A stretch of DNA of 64,000 nucleotides from Parus major (taxonomy: Eukaryota; Chordata; Aves; Passeriformes; Paridae): NCBI RefSeq assembly GCF_001522545.3, contig NC_031776.1, forward strand, positions 34,078,727 to 34,142,726, in the 5' to 3' direction. Positions 12,666 through 26,532 of the stretch are shown one piece after another (within the stretch, counting starts at the first letter, position 1; each line of letters opens with the position of its first letter). The notes beneath the pieces were generated by a model, which was not told the DNA's origin, searched no databases, and was given only the letters and a program-made list of their open reading frames with translations. The translations under genes and the position numbers were made by a program.

Positions 12666-15600
12666 GCGGGGTCCCCCAGCCTGTTTTCTGTCACAACTAC
12701 AGTTTTCCTGTATTTTGATGACTGAACTAGGTGACTAACTGCAGATCTAATTCTCCAGCATTCTTTGCTGAAGAATCATCTGAAAAATAAAGCAGCAAAA
12801 ATGAAATCACCAGTGAAACTGCTGATTAAGTGGGCCATGAACACATTGGGGAACCATAAGGTGTAGGCCTTTCTCATCTCATTAGAAGTTACACTCCAAC
12901 AGGACATTTTTAATCTTTTCTGTCTCAGCTACATACAACCTAAGTTTTTATATCAAAATACTGCATTCAAATGATTTAATGCTTCAAAAGAAATTAGTTA
13001 AATATAGCAATAAAGGCCAGACACAGAAGCCTATTAAAAAAAACCCAAAAAAAACAGCTTTGTCTCACAAATCCTTCTATCACAAAACCGTAGTAACCAG
13101 CATTTATTTTTATTTTTAGCTTTTAAGCTTTCACTGATGGAAGTCCAAGTTAACCTTTACTTTATTTTGTCCTGGGCTAAATCCACTGTGACATCCTTTT
13201 TGCCCTTTTAAATACAGAAATATCTTGGAAGGCTTCCAGTACTTTGAAATAAACACATTTACAAGATATGCAACAATTAACATGAGTGGCTCTAGAGGCT
13301 CCTGAGACAGCTCTGAAGTCCCTATGATGTGATGTCCAGATATGTTTATATAACTTTTTTTATTTAATAGTTAATTTCAGAAATCACTCCTTTACCATCT
13401 TTAGCAAAGTGGGTGTGAACTTTCTACTCCAAACAAAAAATGATATGGAAAAGGAGAAAAAATATGAAAAAAGCAAAATGGCATTAAAAAGGCAAAAAAA
13501 TTACATTAAAACAGTACAAGTTTATGCTTAATGATGTCTAAAGAGCAAGCTGACTTTGAGGCACACTGGAAATGACCATTTCACCCTGTAGCTGGTTGTG
13601 TTGGAGCCAGGGGACAACTGCACGCAAAGATCAGAAGATTGTCATGTTTATGCACCTACAAGCTGACATCTGTCCACTTCTCAATCACAAGTCTCACTAC
13701 ATGTTTCTACTTATTTCTCAAAATTAAAAAAATTACTATGATTTTACTTCAGTTTTCACAGAAGAACTTGAGATTCTCAACAGCAGCAAATTTATGAGAG
13801 TTTCCAGTCCAAGCTCCAAAAGAAGTTAAGTAGATACAGGATGAAAGGATATTTTTCAAAACAAATACAAACTGGCAAAGTCTGAGGTCTTTTACAGTTG
13901 CATACTATAGGAACAAGTTAAAATAGCTCCTCAATCACCTGCAATTATCTTTAAAAGTTTCTGGAAGTCAGAAAAGCTCATAAAGCAGTGAAGAGCCAGC
14001 AGAGAGCTTGAACCCTAAGAAAGAAGTTCAGCAATTAAGTTATAAATTAGATTTTATTATTACTATTATTATCTTGTTTAATGCATAATTAAGTGAGAAA
14101 TTATTCAAAAAAGTTTCATCCCACCTGAAAACAAGGGACGAACAATTCTAAGGATCCCTTCCAGATAAAATCAAATATTGTATTATTGCAACCATAGTAA
14201 GATCAACACAGTATGGAATGGGAACAAGCAGATGAAAAGATGCTTCTACATCAGTGAAGCAGCACAGAGGTCCCAGACTGTTTGTTCCATGCTGAACCTC
14301 AATGAGGAATAAAAATATTCAGAAGTTAACTCTGACTAAAGTCCAAATAACAGTCCCAATTCCCTGTACAGGCTCTTGGGCAAAGAGGCATTGCTCAGCC
14401 CAGGGTTTTAAAACACATGGATTTTAAAAAATTATCTGGGAAGGAGTCAAATGCTATTTTTCTTTAATAGCTACATACACACTGTGGCTCTTCAGCCAAC
14501 TGGCAGAAACATTAAACCCCCAAACTTTTATCGCTTTTACAACATGTAGAAGTTATTTTTTTATATTTCATGACTTTAAGAAGTACAACTAAACAGAGCA
14601 CTCCTGTAATTTTCTAATTATATTTTCTCAAGTTTTTAATGTCATAATTTAAATTATGAACTCTTTATTTCAAGCTGATTAATTAGAATATGTTCCATTT
14701 GGGAAACAAGAGTTCAATATCCCACTATCAATTAAACAAAATGCACTCCTTTAGCTTAAGATTAAAAACCAAAATGCAGCCAAAAAGTTTCTTCCTTGTA
14801 TCTGTCAGATCACAAAGCATCCAGTACAGCAGGATAAGGTTGCCAGAAAACCCCAACGCTTTCAAAACTATTTTATTTAGTGAAGTGGCTGAGCTCCGAA
14901 GCTACACCAGAAATGACACCCGAGCTTTGGACAGTAAGCCTTTTTGCCAATGAATTTCTTGTAAAGTCAACAATTATAATTTATTCTGATCCTTTGTGTC
15001 ATCATATTAGTAGTTATTTTTCTGCAATCCCAGAGCAGCAACAAATAATGCCATAGAAGAGGACTGATATAATTACAGGCTGAAAAAGATAGGCCAGCAC
15101 CCTTACACTCAAAACTACCCTCTGTGGCTCCTTCATACCCCATATGTTGCTAATAAAACTGTTTGAATCATACCTAGGAGACAGTTTTACTGATATTGTA
15201 TCAGGTCCCTGGGTTCTTTGTATGAGATACGATGTCACCAGCACTATAACTATGCAAATTCTGTGATACAGGATCCCACTGGACACAATATTACATACGT
15301 AATTCGCAGTATGAAACTGGGCATTAACAATAATTCTAGTGTTGTATAAATGAAACCACTATGTTTATTGAAAAGCTCACCACACAACAACAAAATCAAA
15401 TTTAAAAAGCAATAAAGAGCAACTGACATGCTCATAGTAAAGATGGCAACATTGGTATTTTTCCCCAAACAATGTAAATTTTGCTTTGTGTCCATGTGAC
15501 AATGCTTTACAGAAACTTTTGCCAGTGACACTAGGCAAATGCATCCCCAGCAAAAATATTAAAAAATGACTTTGAATAGGAACTTACAGAGTCCCACTTT

Positions 15601-18600
15601 TAGAAACAACCATGTGATGTTCAGCAAGAATCACTATTCACACACAAGTGGGATTCTCAGCTTCTGTTACTAATCATGGAGGAAATGATAAATGATAAAG
15701 ACTAAGAACGGCAGCAATGGAAAAACAATAGCCTGGAGATACCAACACACATTGTGCTGAAGCACCTCAGGAGAATCATCTTGTGGTCAGAAGACACCTG
15801 TGCTCCAATCCTGCATCACATCTCTGAGTGACCTCATGATCCCAGCTGGCATCATGTGAAATACGGTCCCTCATCTTTTCCTGTGGCCAGTGATTTATGC
15901 ACACCACATATACCTGCAAAAAGGCAAGTCAGAAACCTTAAGATCAGCATTGGAAGAGACAGAAAGGTGCAATGAGAAACCTGTCAGCACAGGGAGCTTG
16001 GTGCACATTCCTCTTATCCTTATTTCCAGAGAGCTCTTCCCTCCACTATTAATTTATTGGTTTGCTGCAGGTGAGAAGTGCTAGAGCTTGTAAGGAGTCT
16101 ATTTTTGAAAGAAATCCAGAAAAAAGTAACACACTGGCATGATAAAGTGAGTCTGGTAAAGAGCTAGACTGAGGAGATAAAAGGATGCTATTTTGCCAAG
16201 GTACTGTGAGAATTAATAAATCAGATCATTTTATAAGGTAAATTGTACAGTAAATTTGTATTGTAAATTGTCTAATACATATGGGAAAAGCCACAGCTCA
16301 GTATTCCCTGCTAATATTTTCAATGGTTTCAAACATAGCTAGAAAACAAATGACACACAGCACAAGTAGCTAAGGAGTCTCACTCTGAGAAGCTCTAACT
16401 TTAAGTAACTGATGAAAAACAGAGTTGTAACCAGGCACTCAGAACAGAAGATAAAGAACTGATTGATTCCTGTCACTTGTGTGCTTCCACTACAGTGGCA
16501 GCTTAAGCAGTAACTTCTCAAGTTTTCCACCAGTCTCTCTGCAATACAAAAGCCATAACAGTTTTATTCTGCCTAAAAATCAATAAATAGCAGCTTAGGT
16601 GACATCTGACAAGGCAGAAAGCTCACACTTCTTCCCATCAGCGTTCTGCCCTCTGGTATTGCTGCTACATTTTATCATCATGCAGTTCAGAGAATTATAT
16701 ACCTATTTCCAAAGTTCAAAAAAAAAACAACCCCCTCCTTCCCAAATATGGCCCAAAGCTGTTATGAAGCAACTTATTTTTAGCAAAAGCACTTATGCAG
16801 ATACTTAATTTTAATTAATAGTCTCACTGACTTCAACATTTGCACAGCAAGACAACTCCACGCTTCAATTAAAGCCTGCACAGAAATGCTGTGCTGATTC
16901 ATGGCCAAAAGCATGACAGGAACATCATTATATAAAATGCTCATAAAATTTAAAGAAAAAAAATGTAACAGGATCCTCACCTTTAAACAGAACATTAGAC
17001 ACCCTCTAAAACTCACAGCTTGAGCAGAACTTGCAGGTTGCTGAATATGTGAATGTTAGGGGTAAGATATATTCAGTGAAATGATTTCAGAGCAGGCAAA
17101 AGAATTTTGGGGAAGTATCTTAAGTGGAGACTACAGCAGGCCGAGATCTCTAGTCTTCATGTCTGCCACAGCTGGATTTTCAAGACTGGAAGATTCTTTA
17201 CCAGGCAAGTGGAACCAGCTGCACTTTTACTTCTGATTTTTTCCATTGTTCACACAGCACATAAGTGGATTTCTATCAATAACCAAGTAATTATATACAG
17301 GCCAATTCAATCAGAGATTAATACTGGGCATCTTCAGCAGACATTCACTTCCAGAGAAGAGTCACTCCTAGTTACAATTCTGCCTATCAAAACATACCTA
17401 TAATAAATCTAATTTTGAAATAATATGATACCTAAGAAACATAAGCTTTATTTTCACTGTTTATGTAGTATCATAAACTAAGCTTTACTTTTTAGGCATA
17501 ACCCTTAAAGAGAGTTGGCAACAATTTTTTGTAAAAAAATTCTGGTTCTATCTATAAGCAAAACTATGGCACTGATGGTCTGTGACTCACAACTACCAAC
17601 TAAGATCTTTAGAAGTGTAAAAAAACCAGAAGAGCAGAACAAAACAGCCTAGGTGACAGAACTCAAGTAATAAACAGATAGAAACAAGTAGAAAATGAAC
17701 ACCTGAGCATTTTCTTACAGGAGCAATTTCTTCCCAGGACATCCACTTCTCTCCAGCTCAGCACTAGCCTTGCCAGCCTGCCCACACATGAGCTAAAATA
17801 AAGCCCAGCCAGACCTGCCTTGGCTCTGCAGAGCAGCAGCTTGTGCATTTCCCCAACCGTTTCACACCTAATTTACAGAGTACATTTATCCATGCCTGTA
17901 TTGCAGAGATCTAACCTGGGGAGTGACTAGAATCAGAATCATTTAATTGATTAACACTTAAGTGAGATGCAGAAAGCAAACAGAACACACTGGAAGACTT
18001 TCTGAAAATGCATTATTTTTATTCCAACTCCATTAAGCAGTCCAGCACTTTTGAAGGATTAATGAAAGAACTATCAAGAAATAATACAGAAGAGGAATGC
18101 TGAGTCTCAGGGAACATGCCAACACATGATGAAGTGCAGACACCTCTCTGGTAGTAATGAGTCAAGCCAGGATGTTCAGAGAACTACAGGGACATGTGAA
18201 TTTGTCCAGTTGATCAGTTACACAATTTATTTGATTTTTATGAAAGAACATTTTGATAATTCCTCCCTGGATCACAGACTGTAGCACTCATCAACTTAAA
18301 ACAGTCATTCTCACAAAACCCACAACACATTTTTTCACACAGAAAAGTCTACTAAACATCCAGAGCTGAAAACATTCACCTTCAAATTAATACCAAAAAG
18401 CAGGCAATGAGTGTATGTATACACGTAAGGATTATTTCCATAAACCTTGTGAAGCAGGACACAATGTTTCATTTACAGCTGCTATTTTTTTTCAGCAGGA
18501 ACTGTAGACAAGCCCAGGAAAAGTAGGAGTAAATAAGTTTCTAAACAAATACTTACAGAGATTCTTTTTAACAGGACCAGACAAAACATTCCTTAAAGTT

Positions 18601-20473
18601 GCATTTCCAAGCCCAAGCTGACCTCAGGCACCACAATGACTATGGATGAGAACCTACATGGATACTGACCTTAATAATACTACAGGGGCAAATTTTGCAT
18701 AGGGGAGAGTTGCTCTTGAACAAATGTTTTCCAATGTATTAGGCATAGAGAAGCTTTTTTTCTGCATCAAGAACCACATGTCACATTCCTTAAAATGTTT
18801 CTTTTCTCGAGCAAATACACTGTGGACAACCAATAGAGGATGCCCCTCGGTGTTCCTCTTTGAGGTTCCCATCTGTAGTTTGCATGAACAATGAAAATAT
18901 ATGGATTTCTTTTCCCCCTCAAAAATTACAGTCCCATGCAAAAAAAAATATCCTAAGTGATTAAAGAGGCCATCAACACTAAGAAGTTCTGATGGAGTTT
19001 TTTTCTGATGTTAAATCAAGTGCCACAGAGCCCGCACTAATGCAAAAACAGGGAGAGCTGAGGATGACAAGCAGCAGGAATGGCTGTGTAAGATGCATGA
19101 GAATCCAGGAACAAATCTGGTGACAGGTCTAATTTAACACAAAAGGAAATAAACACTAATTCCACACTTATCAGGCCTTCCTAGGTCTAGTTATGCATAT
19201 AGAATATAAAAAGGAAATATTTAACTGTGCATCCCAACATCAGTCTCAGTTGAGAAACTTCACTTGTGACCCTGAAACATCTGCAGCCCCTCTCAACAGG
19301 AACAACTTTAAGGTCATAATTCCAGGCAGAATCACTGTCCAGCCAGGCACAGAATGATGAAGGATTGTTCACCTGTACCTTACCATAGTCCAGACATTTT
19401 CTCCACATACTCTTGGACCTTTTTACCCACTTAGGAGTAAACAGGCAAAGGGAAGAGAGCTGGTCTACAAAAATAGTAATGGTCTACATCTCAAAACCCT
19501 AACTGTAAATCATCTCCCTGATCATAATGAAATGAACCAAAAGTTTAATAAGATTCGACACATTTAATTCTTTATACTCCATAGATTAAAGAACAATTAA
19601 GAGGCTGGAAGCTGAAAAGTGGCTTAAGCTAAAGTTACACAATTTTGTGGACAAAATTTATTTGGCCACCGGAAAGAATTTACATATTTAATATAGGATA
19701 TTTTAAATAGGTTTTTATTGGTCTAAAAAGGGCATCTTAAATAGATTATTATTGAAGTAAAATGCTTGCTTTATACCTGAGTAATGAGATCACCAAATGT
19801 AAAAAAGCCCACATGCAGAATGTGCAGGCTCTTGACCATTTCTCTCTGCCTCAAACTCCAAGTGGCAGAGCTTTAGACCACCATATTCAATTAAATCAAA
19901 TTCAGACTATCATTTTCTAATACTTTCTTACAGTTAAATCCAACATTGGCCAGTGCTTACCAGGTTACAATGCTAAGCAATTCAAGTGATAATCAGAGTG
20001 ATGAATGTGCAATCTAATGCCCGTTTGCCTTGATTTATATGAACCATCACACATAAGCCTCATGCATCCATTTTAAGTCACAGGGAAGGATCATATTTTT
20101 CCTGATCTGAATCACTGTTTGGTCTGCACTTAGGCACTTCATTTTTATATTTTTTCATTAACCAGAATCAGTCTTTGCACATAGTGGAAGATGCCTGGGG
20201 CTGCACAGTCCTCTGCAATCTCAGCAACTGGCCCTCTCATTCCCTGTGATAGTTACGCTGAAGAAAATAAGATCAACCAAATTTCCAAATGCCCTTCCAA
20301 CTGTGGGAGAAACAGATCAGCCTGTTCTGAAGTAAAGGTCCCAAAAAGGTCAGCCTTTCATATGAAATACAGATCATTAACACTGGATATACAACTACTT
20401 TGATGCTTGCTTTTTGTTTGCATAACTGAGATTTGATTTTACCTATTTCAGGATGTTCTATACATTATATATA
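12666..20473. other. Gene-free AT-rich, low-CpG sequence
   Basis: Nearly 8 kb with no recognisable gene, RNA gene or CR1 body. There are short TTA/ATT repeats around 14056-14070. Open frames are below about 100 codons on both strands, without domain similarity that I can see. If the CDKN1C-like transcript is spliced over a long distance, this would be intron. Confidence 0.5.
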
Positions 20474-20512
20474 TGGTCTTTACGGTCTCTTCCAAATCTT
20501 TCTATGATTCTA
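20474..20512 (+). mobile_element. Possible CR1 3' tail remnant
   Basis: ATGGTCTTTACGGTCTCTTCC followed by TTTCTATGATTCTA resembles the last 40 bases of CR1 in plus orientation. It is too short to be certain. Confidence 0.5.
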
Positions 20513-23500
20513 AAAATGCCCTAAATTAGTACTTCCATGTACTACTCCTTGGCTGGAAATAAAGCTCAATAATGTAGGGAAATTATGATTTTTATTTACA
20601 ACACCATAGTTTTGTGGCTTTTGTACACTCTTTTGTGTACTAGAGAGGCTGAATGAAATCACACCTGCTTTCATGCAAATTCTCACATTATGTGAGTTAG
20701 ATGCATACACAACACAGAACAACTGACTGCTCATTCCTAAATGTGTCCAAATTCCAATTAGAATAAAATCATACAATTCTCAAGTATCTGAAAAGATAAC
20801 TACATTAAATGATGAGAATTCCAATGTCAAAGACCCACTTTGAGAAGTGCTTTAGCCTGATTTGCACACACCTTTTTTCAGAGACTAACTGTAGAAACTG
20901 CACCCTAACAATTATAACTTGTGACCTTTAAACATAAATTATAATTTCTTAGGCTCATTCTTTCATATTCTATCCCATATTCTTCCAAATAAAAGCTGCC
21001 CAAAAATACTTTTCATGAAAAACTAAATGTTCCCAGTGACAACTCTGATCAAGTCATTCTTTGCAGATGAACACTGAAAGATGCAACAACAGCAAGAACC
21101 ACTAGTTATTCTTATAACTTCAAGACTAAACCCTAAATATAGTATGTTTTCAAATTCTCTTTCCTAAAATTCAAGTAATATGTTCATCGCTTTAACTGAA
21201 AGCTAGCAAAGTACAACTTGTATTGTGCTGCAGGCCATAAACGGAATGTTCTTTATTTGAGTCATGGTTGGATGAGGATGAAAAGTAGTTTTTGAAAATT
21301 TACAACAGTTTTGACACTACTGTGTGTTTATCATTACAAGTTATCCCTCTCTATTTATCAGACTGACTCTAGACCTTTCACTACCTTCAAAAGGACAATT
21401 TTTATCAATTCTTCATGTCCTTACAGCTAGCCACAGGAAACTGCACAGAATACACAGAAAATCCCTAGCTGAGAAAGAACAGGGATAAGAGAAGGACCCC
21501 AGTGTGTGCTTCACTAAGGCAAGAGAGTCTATGATTTAAAAGTAACATTTAGTAATTAATTTGTCTTTAGCACAGCACTCAGTGGCATTTTGCTACCATT
21601 TACCTATCCTGAGTAACCATTCTGCTACATAAAATATGTTCCTAAGGAAAAGGAACTTAGAATTATTGGAAGCCCTTTCTCCTCCACCCTAAACTGACAC
21701 ATCACCAGCACTGCTTCCAGTACTTCACAGTAGAGAGCTATATTTTGCCTGTGAATCCCATGGAAATCTTTATTTCTCTACCCCAAGCAAAGCATTCCTC
21801 AAAATAAAACTGTTCTTAGACTAATTTCTGGGGAGTATTTGGGAGGCTTGGTTTCATACAAAACAGGTTGTGCTTACCTGCCTGTGATGGTCTTTGTTAG
21901 TTTTGTTAATTGAAACACTGGATTTACAGTTGGAAAAATGAAGACTCAATTATGGAGCAATTTCGATACCTAATCTTCTAAATTCAACTTTCTGAAAGAT
22001 GGAATTACCAACCCTCCTGTCAGTCTTTACTGACTGCACCAAGATGCAAAAACAGATCTACAACATGACTACATTATTTATTGCAGGATAAACACCATCC
22101 TGCAGGAAACATCCCTGACATCAGACTCTGCAGGTACCTCATGGAGCCACCATGACTACAAAGAATCTTTTTAACAGAACCTGAAAGGGCAAGGAGAGCC
22201 TACAACTGATTCTGGAGCTTCCCAAATGACCCCAGGGTGCTAAATCACAGGTAGAAATGCAGATAGTCTGTCACTACGTGCAACAAAGCCTTGCAGGAGC
22301 AGGAGCAAACAGAACCCTAACCTTTCTGCAAGGTGCCATAGTTCCAGCTTACGGGTAAGGCAGCATCAGAGACAAGAGACTGCTACTGTTTTCAAAGACT
22401 CTACACTTAAAGGCTTGGCTAGCAAAAAATTTTCTTCCCCTTTTTTATCAGGTACCCCTTTGTGTGGGATAACACAAAAAGCTTCCAACTTAGGTGATTC
22501 TTCAGAGGACTTCACCTGAAGATCTTGCAAGATGCTAGACAGTAACACCAGGGCGTGAAACACCTACACAGCAATGAGATCACCTCAAACAAGATGTCCC
22601 AGCTTGGACATACAATTAAATGTCCCATTAATTTTTTTGCATATGTGTACAAAGACTTCACATGCTTACACAAAAACTCAGCAAATTAAAGCTATTATGA
22701 CATGAGCTACAACACAGCATTTTTCTACCTAAGAGGAAGAATCAACCAATGTTTCTCTAACTTCTTTTCCCACGATTTAAAAGGGTTTCTGTACACTCTC
22801 TTTGTGAAATAAGCTGAGTAATAATTACCTCATCACATTTTCCAAAAGCTTGTCACTGTGCACTGCAGACAAAGAAGAACCACTAAAACTTCTCTCAAAG
22901 CAAGAGAGAAGCAAAATCTTAGTCACTTCTCCACACAACAGAAGTTTTCCAAGCAGTTTACCAAAAAATCAAGACATATTATTTCTCAAAGCAAAATAAC
23001 ACATTGCACTTGGAAGATGTGTGCTCTCCATACTGATCAACACCTGTTACATACCTGAAGGGGTTTCTTGAGTAAGCCAAGTCTCCCCAGGTGGTAATTA
23101 CACTGATCAAATCATCCCCACACATGTTGAAAAAATGGAAAGCAAGAAATAAAGGTAGTCTTAATGGATCAACAGCTTCTTCTGATTTCATGCAGCATGT
23201 GAAAAGAATAAACATGGAAAATTCTGGCGATACATTAAGGCAATTCTTACACCCAAACAATTTGATAATGTAACACTGAGTATGAAGCCAGTTTTTTTCA
23301 TAAATAATGATCTAAACAGAATACTAGTCAATTCACCAAAAGATATCAAAGATATCCCTTTATTACAAATGATCCAAGTATCCCCCTTGAGGCTGTGGCT
23401 ATCAGAAAGCATTTAGTTGGCTCTCCAGCCAATAATTTTCGGATCTGTTTTATTAAGAAACTGTAACACATTTTCAATAACTTTTAGCTTTGCTATACAG

Positions 23501-23699
23501 AGCAACAAATAATTTCCCAGAACCCTTTGGAAAAATCTGACATGCGAAATGATTTTCCAGTCAACTTGTGTATTATTAAGATGAAAAAAAACCCCATATA
23601 TCGGATCATTTGATCACTGGAGAGAATGGCAAAGTATTGGGAGCTTCAGGACAGATGGACGAACTTCAGGTCACATAAAACACTACCAAGGCTGTATTT

Positions 23700-23860
23700 G
23701 AAGAAAAATGTGAAAGTTTGTGAAAGCGCCCCGGGTGAAAATACTTTGTGTTGCTAAGAAACATCATCCCTGATGATGGATGAATTAAATTGTCTCAGTT
23801 AGCAGAGCCAACGCCAGGCATCCCTCGTTTATTAGGAGAATGTTTTCTTGTACTGGTAAT
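23700..23860. promoter_or_regulatory. Candidate conserved non-coding element
   Basis: An island with several CpGs (AAAGCGCCCCGGGTG, CCAACGCC, CCTCG) in otherwise CpG-poor DNA. It contains an inverted repeat at 23762-23778 with 7-base arms CATCATC/GATGATG and a 3-base spacer. Retained CpG in AT-rich surroundings suggests selection or hypomethylation; the function is unknown. Confidence 0.3.
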
Positions 23861-24347
23861 TTATTTCAACAGCTACGTACAAATAAAAAGCCCTACCTTA
23901 AAATGAAACTGAGAATTTCAAACTTGCATAATTAATGCTACAAAACAGACTAGAGTTTACATCTTGAACAGAATTTAATAACTAACATTTAACAATGTAA
24001 ACTCTAAAAATGAATATTAATATATCCAGACTATTAAGAACTTATTTTAGGATTGTATGCAGTGAATTATACTGTTCAACTCCCAAAATTACTCTATGTA
24101 CAAACCAGTGAAGTGCAAAACTCTTCAAATATTTCTAAGCACCAAACATTATCAAGATTCAGGTAATCAAATTTTAAACATCACTGAGAGAAAAGCATAT
24201 TCATTTGTCAGGTATTGTTATGATGACAACAACATAAAAACTATGCACAAAGAAATTATGGAAACCACATTCTTTGGTCATGTGGACATTGTCTTAATGT
24301 TTCATCTAGTTACTTTTTTAATGTCTTACTTACTGTTTCTCCTGCAG

Positions 24348-24544
24348 GACAGATTTTTGAAATTAGAGAAGTCAACCTTTGCTTTTCTGAAGTGTTTGCT
24401 GTTGAACTCCCATAGATCATACCTGCTTTGCCTGCCAGGCACTGTGCTCAGTGAAGTTCTTTCACAGGTACAGATGGAAAAGAGGAAGGCCACCAGCTCC
24501 TCTCTTCCCACCAGCTGCACACCAGGCCAGAGGAGCTCACCCAC
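24348..24544. other. Exon-like open segments on both strands, unknown
   Basis: On the plus strand 24348-24467 is a 120-base, 40-codon open segment. It is bounded by a strong acceptor (CTGTTTCTCCTGCAG) and a good donor (CACAG|GTACAG), and both junctions are phase 0 in the open frame. On the minus strand 24544-24423 is also open, between TTCTCCTTTCAG and AAGCAG|GTATGA, but is 122 bases. I recognise neither product. Chance pairing of splice-like sites is common in introns, so this is a candidate only. Confidence 0.2.
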
Positions 24545-26514
24545 CTGAAAGGAGAAGGGACAGCAAGCACATCTCACCTGGCACAGCCTTCAGAGCAGGA
24601 CACAAGAACAGAGGAGAAGCACAGCAAGTGGGGCGCCCCAATATAAGAACAGTCCCAAGGTCAAGAAGTAGCCCCATGACTGCTGCTCAGAAATGAGGGA
24701 AAGGGCAGGGCTTCCTTCATAACCCAGAGAGGAATATGCACAATTTAATGTCACTCAGAAACCAACACAGTTGGTGCACTGAAAACAAACCAAGTGCAAA
24801 GACCCATTTTCCAAGAACACAGTTGGCAAAGGGGATAGTCATTAAAGAAAATGAATTTTCATTTGTCTGATGCCAAGGCTTTGGGGTTTTTCTTCCTATT
24901 TACTAGATTGTGTTCTAATGGAGATTTCAAGTTGTAAGTCCCAAATTTTAGCCCTACAGAGTCCAATTTAAGAAAAAAGGTGGAAAGCCCTCTATAAACT
25001 GTTCTTTGGATCGCATCACAGCTTCCAAGTCAGAAATTACCACACACAGCTACATGCCAGTAATATACTCAGCTAGTCAATACACAGAGGCAGCCACAGA
25101 GGCTCTTCATCCCAAATAACCCCACCACGGAGCAGAGTTACCACTGGAGAGCCCAAGGAGAAGTATTTAACAATGATACCAATTTGGCTGTGCTAGAAGA
25201 GATGTGTTTCCTGTGGGCCTAATAAGGAAGAGCTTTACAATCTGAGCAGAAGCCTTTCAAAACCTCAGAGGACATGTCTTATCTGCACCACTTCTGCTTC
25301 TGGAATCCCAGAAATCCTGAAGACAGAAGGCAGATCAGACTGCAGCTTTCCTAGGCACAGATGTTGCAATCACATCTGCCTTAACTGTAAGCCAGAGTCT
25401 TTGTGTCTTCCCAACTCTGTCAGCATCTCTTAGTTGCTTTAGTTTTGGAAATGCTAGGGCAGAGGATAAAAGTGTTTCTGATCACATCAGGTGTAGTGAA
25501 ACACCAACATAAAGACATCTGCAGATTATATTCCAAGCGAGTAGCAAGAAAGAAAAGGCTTTGAAGCAGAGAGCATTTCTTCCCCTTCTCCCTTGTCTAT
25601 GTGTTTCATAAAATAACAGTTCAAATCTTGAGATCTGATTTATCAAAGTTGTTTTGGTTTTTTTTAAAATGGTGATCTAGCAGCCATGAAGAATGACCAT
25701 TTGTGGGTCAGAAATAGAAGCATAATCAAAGATGATTTTTACACACCACTCAGAGAAATTGAGGCACCCATGGACGCAGATCCATGCAAACATTCTCCAA
25801 GCTTTTTTCAACTCATTAAAAGTCCCCTTCCTAAACACCTATAGCTACAAGGTGTCAGATTTTATTTATCCCATTTCAGACTTCTCAATGCAAAACAGAC
25901 ACAGACAGAAAGAACCAAGACCAGCAACACCTTGACCAAAGACAATGAGGGAATCAGAGCACAACCCAGCTATGCTATGACTCCAGTTCCCAAGGTTGGG
26001 TCTGAAACAAGGTAGAGGTTGCAGACTCTCAATATAATAGGCTTCCTCTTGGCATTTTCAGTTCAGGATTATTTAATATTTTAATCATTTGGATGATGAA
26101 TAATATAATTGCAAAATTTGGTAGTTATCTCAGAAATGCTGCAAGCATTCTGGGAAACAGAGTCAGAATTGAGAAAAGTGGGACTAAGGGATTAACAGCA
26201 AAACTGAAATTGGGGTTTTAATACTGAATTGACTGCCAAAATTGATAAATAATTCAAATTTATAATAATAACGATAGGAGCATCATATGAAATAGATGGT
26301 AAGATTTACTCTGTTCATCAAAGATCCTAAGGCTGTACATTACACTCCGTTTCAATACAGGTGTAGGAAACGAGCTCAAAAGAAAACCTAAGCAATCTGG
26401 GGGAGTTAAACAAGGAGTACAAAAAAAAAAAGGTAAAGAAAGATGAGACAAGCTTCAAAATAGGCTAACAGCAGTTACAAGAATCATGCCTCACTACTGC
26501 AATATCCACTGCAT

Positions 26515-26532
26515 AAAAAAAAAAAAAAAAAA
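26515..26532 (+). repeat. Poly(A) run, 18 bases
   Basis: Uninterrupted A run followed by further A-rich sequence. No retroposed body was recognised immediately upstream. Confidence 0.9.

Noticed and set aside
15800..15900. Possible MIR-like sequence (CTCTGAGTGACCTCATGATC)
   Set aside because: Only a short stretch resembles the SINE and the order of blocks is not convincing.
24096..24548. 150-codon plus-strand frame
   Set aside because: No domain, and its amino-acid make-up is as expected for AT-rich random DNA. Only the part between the splice-like sites is kept as a candidate.
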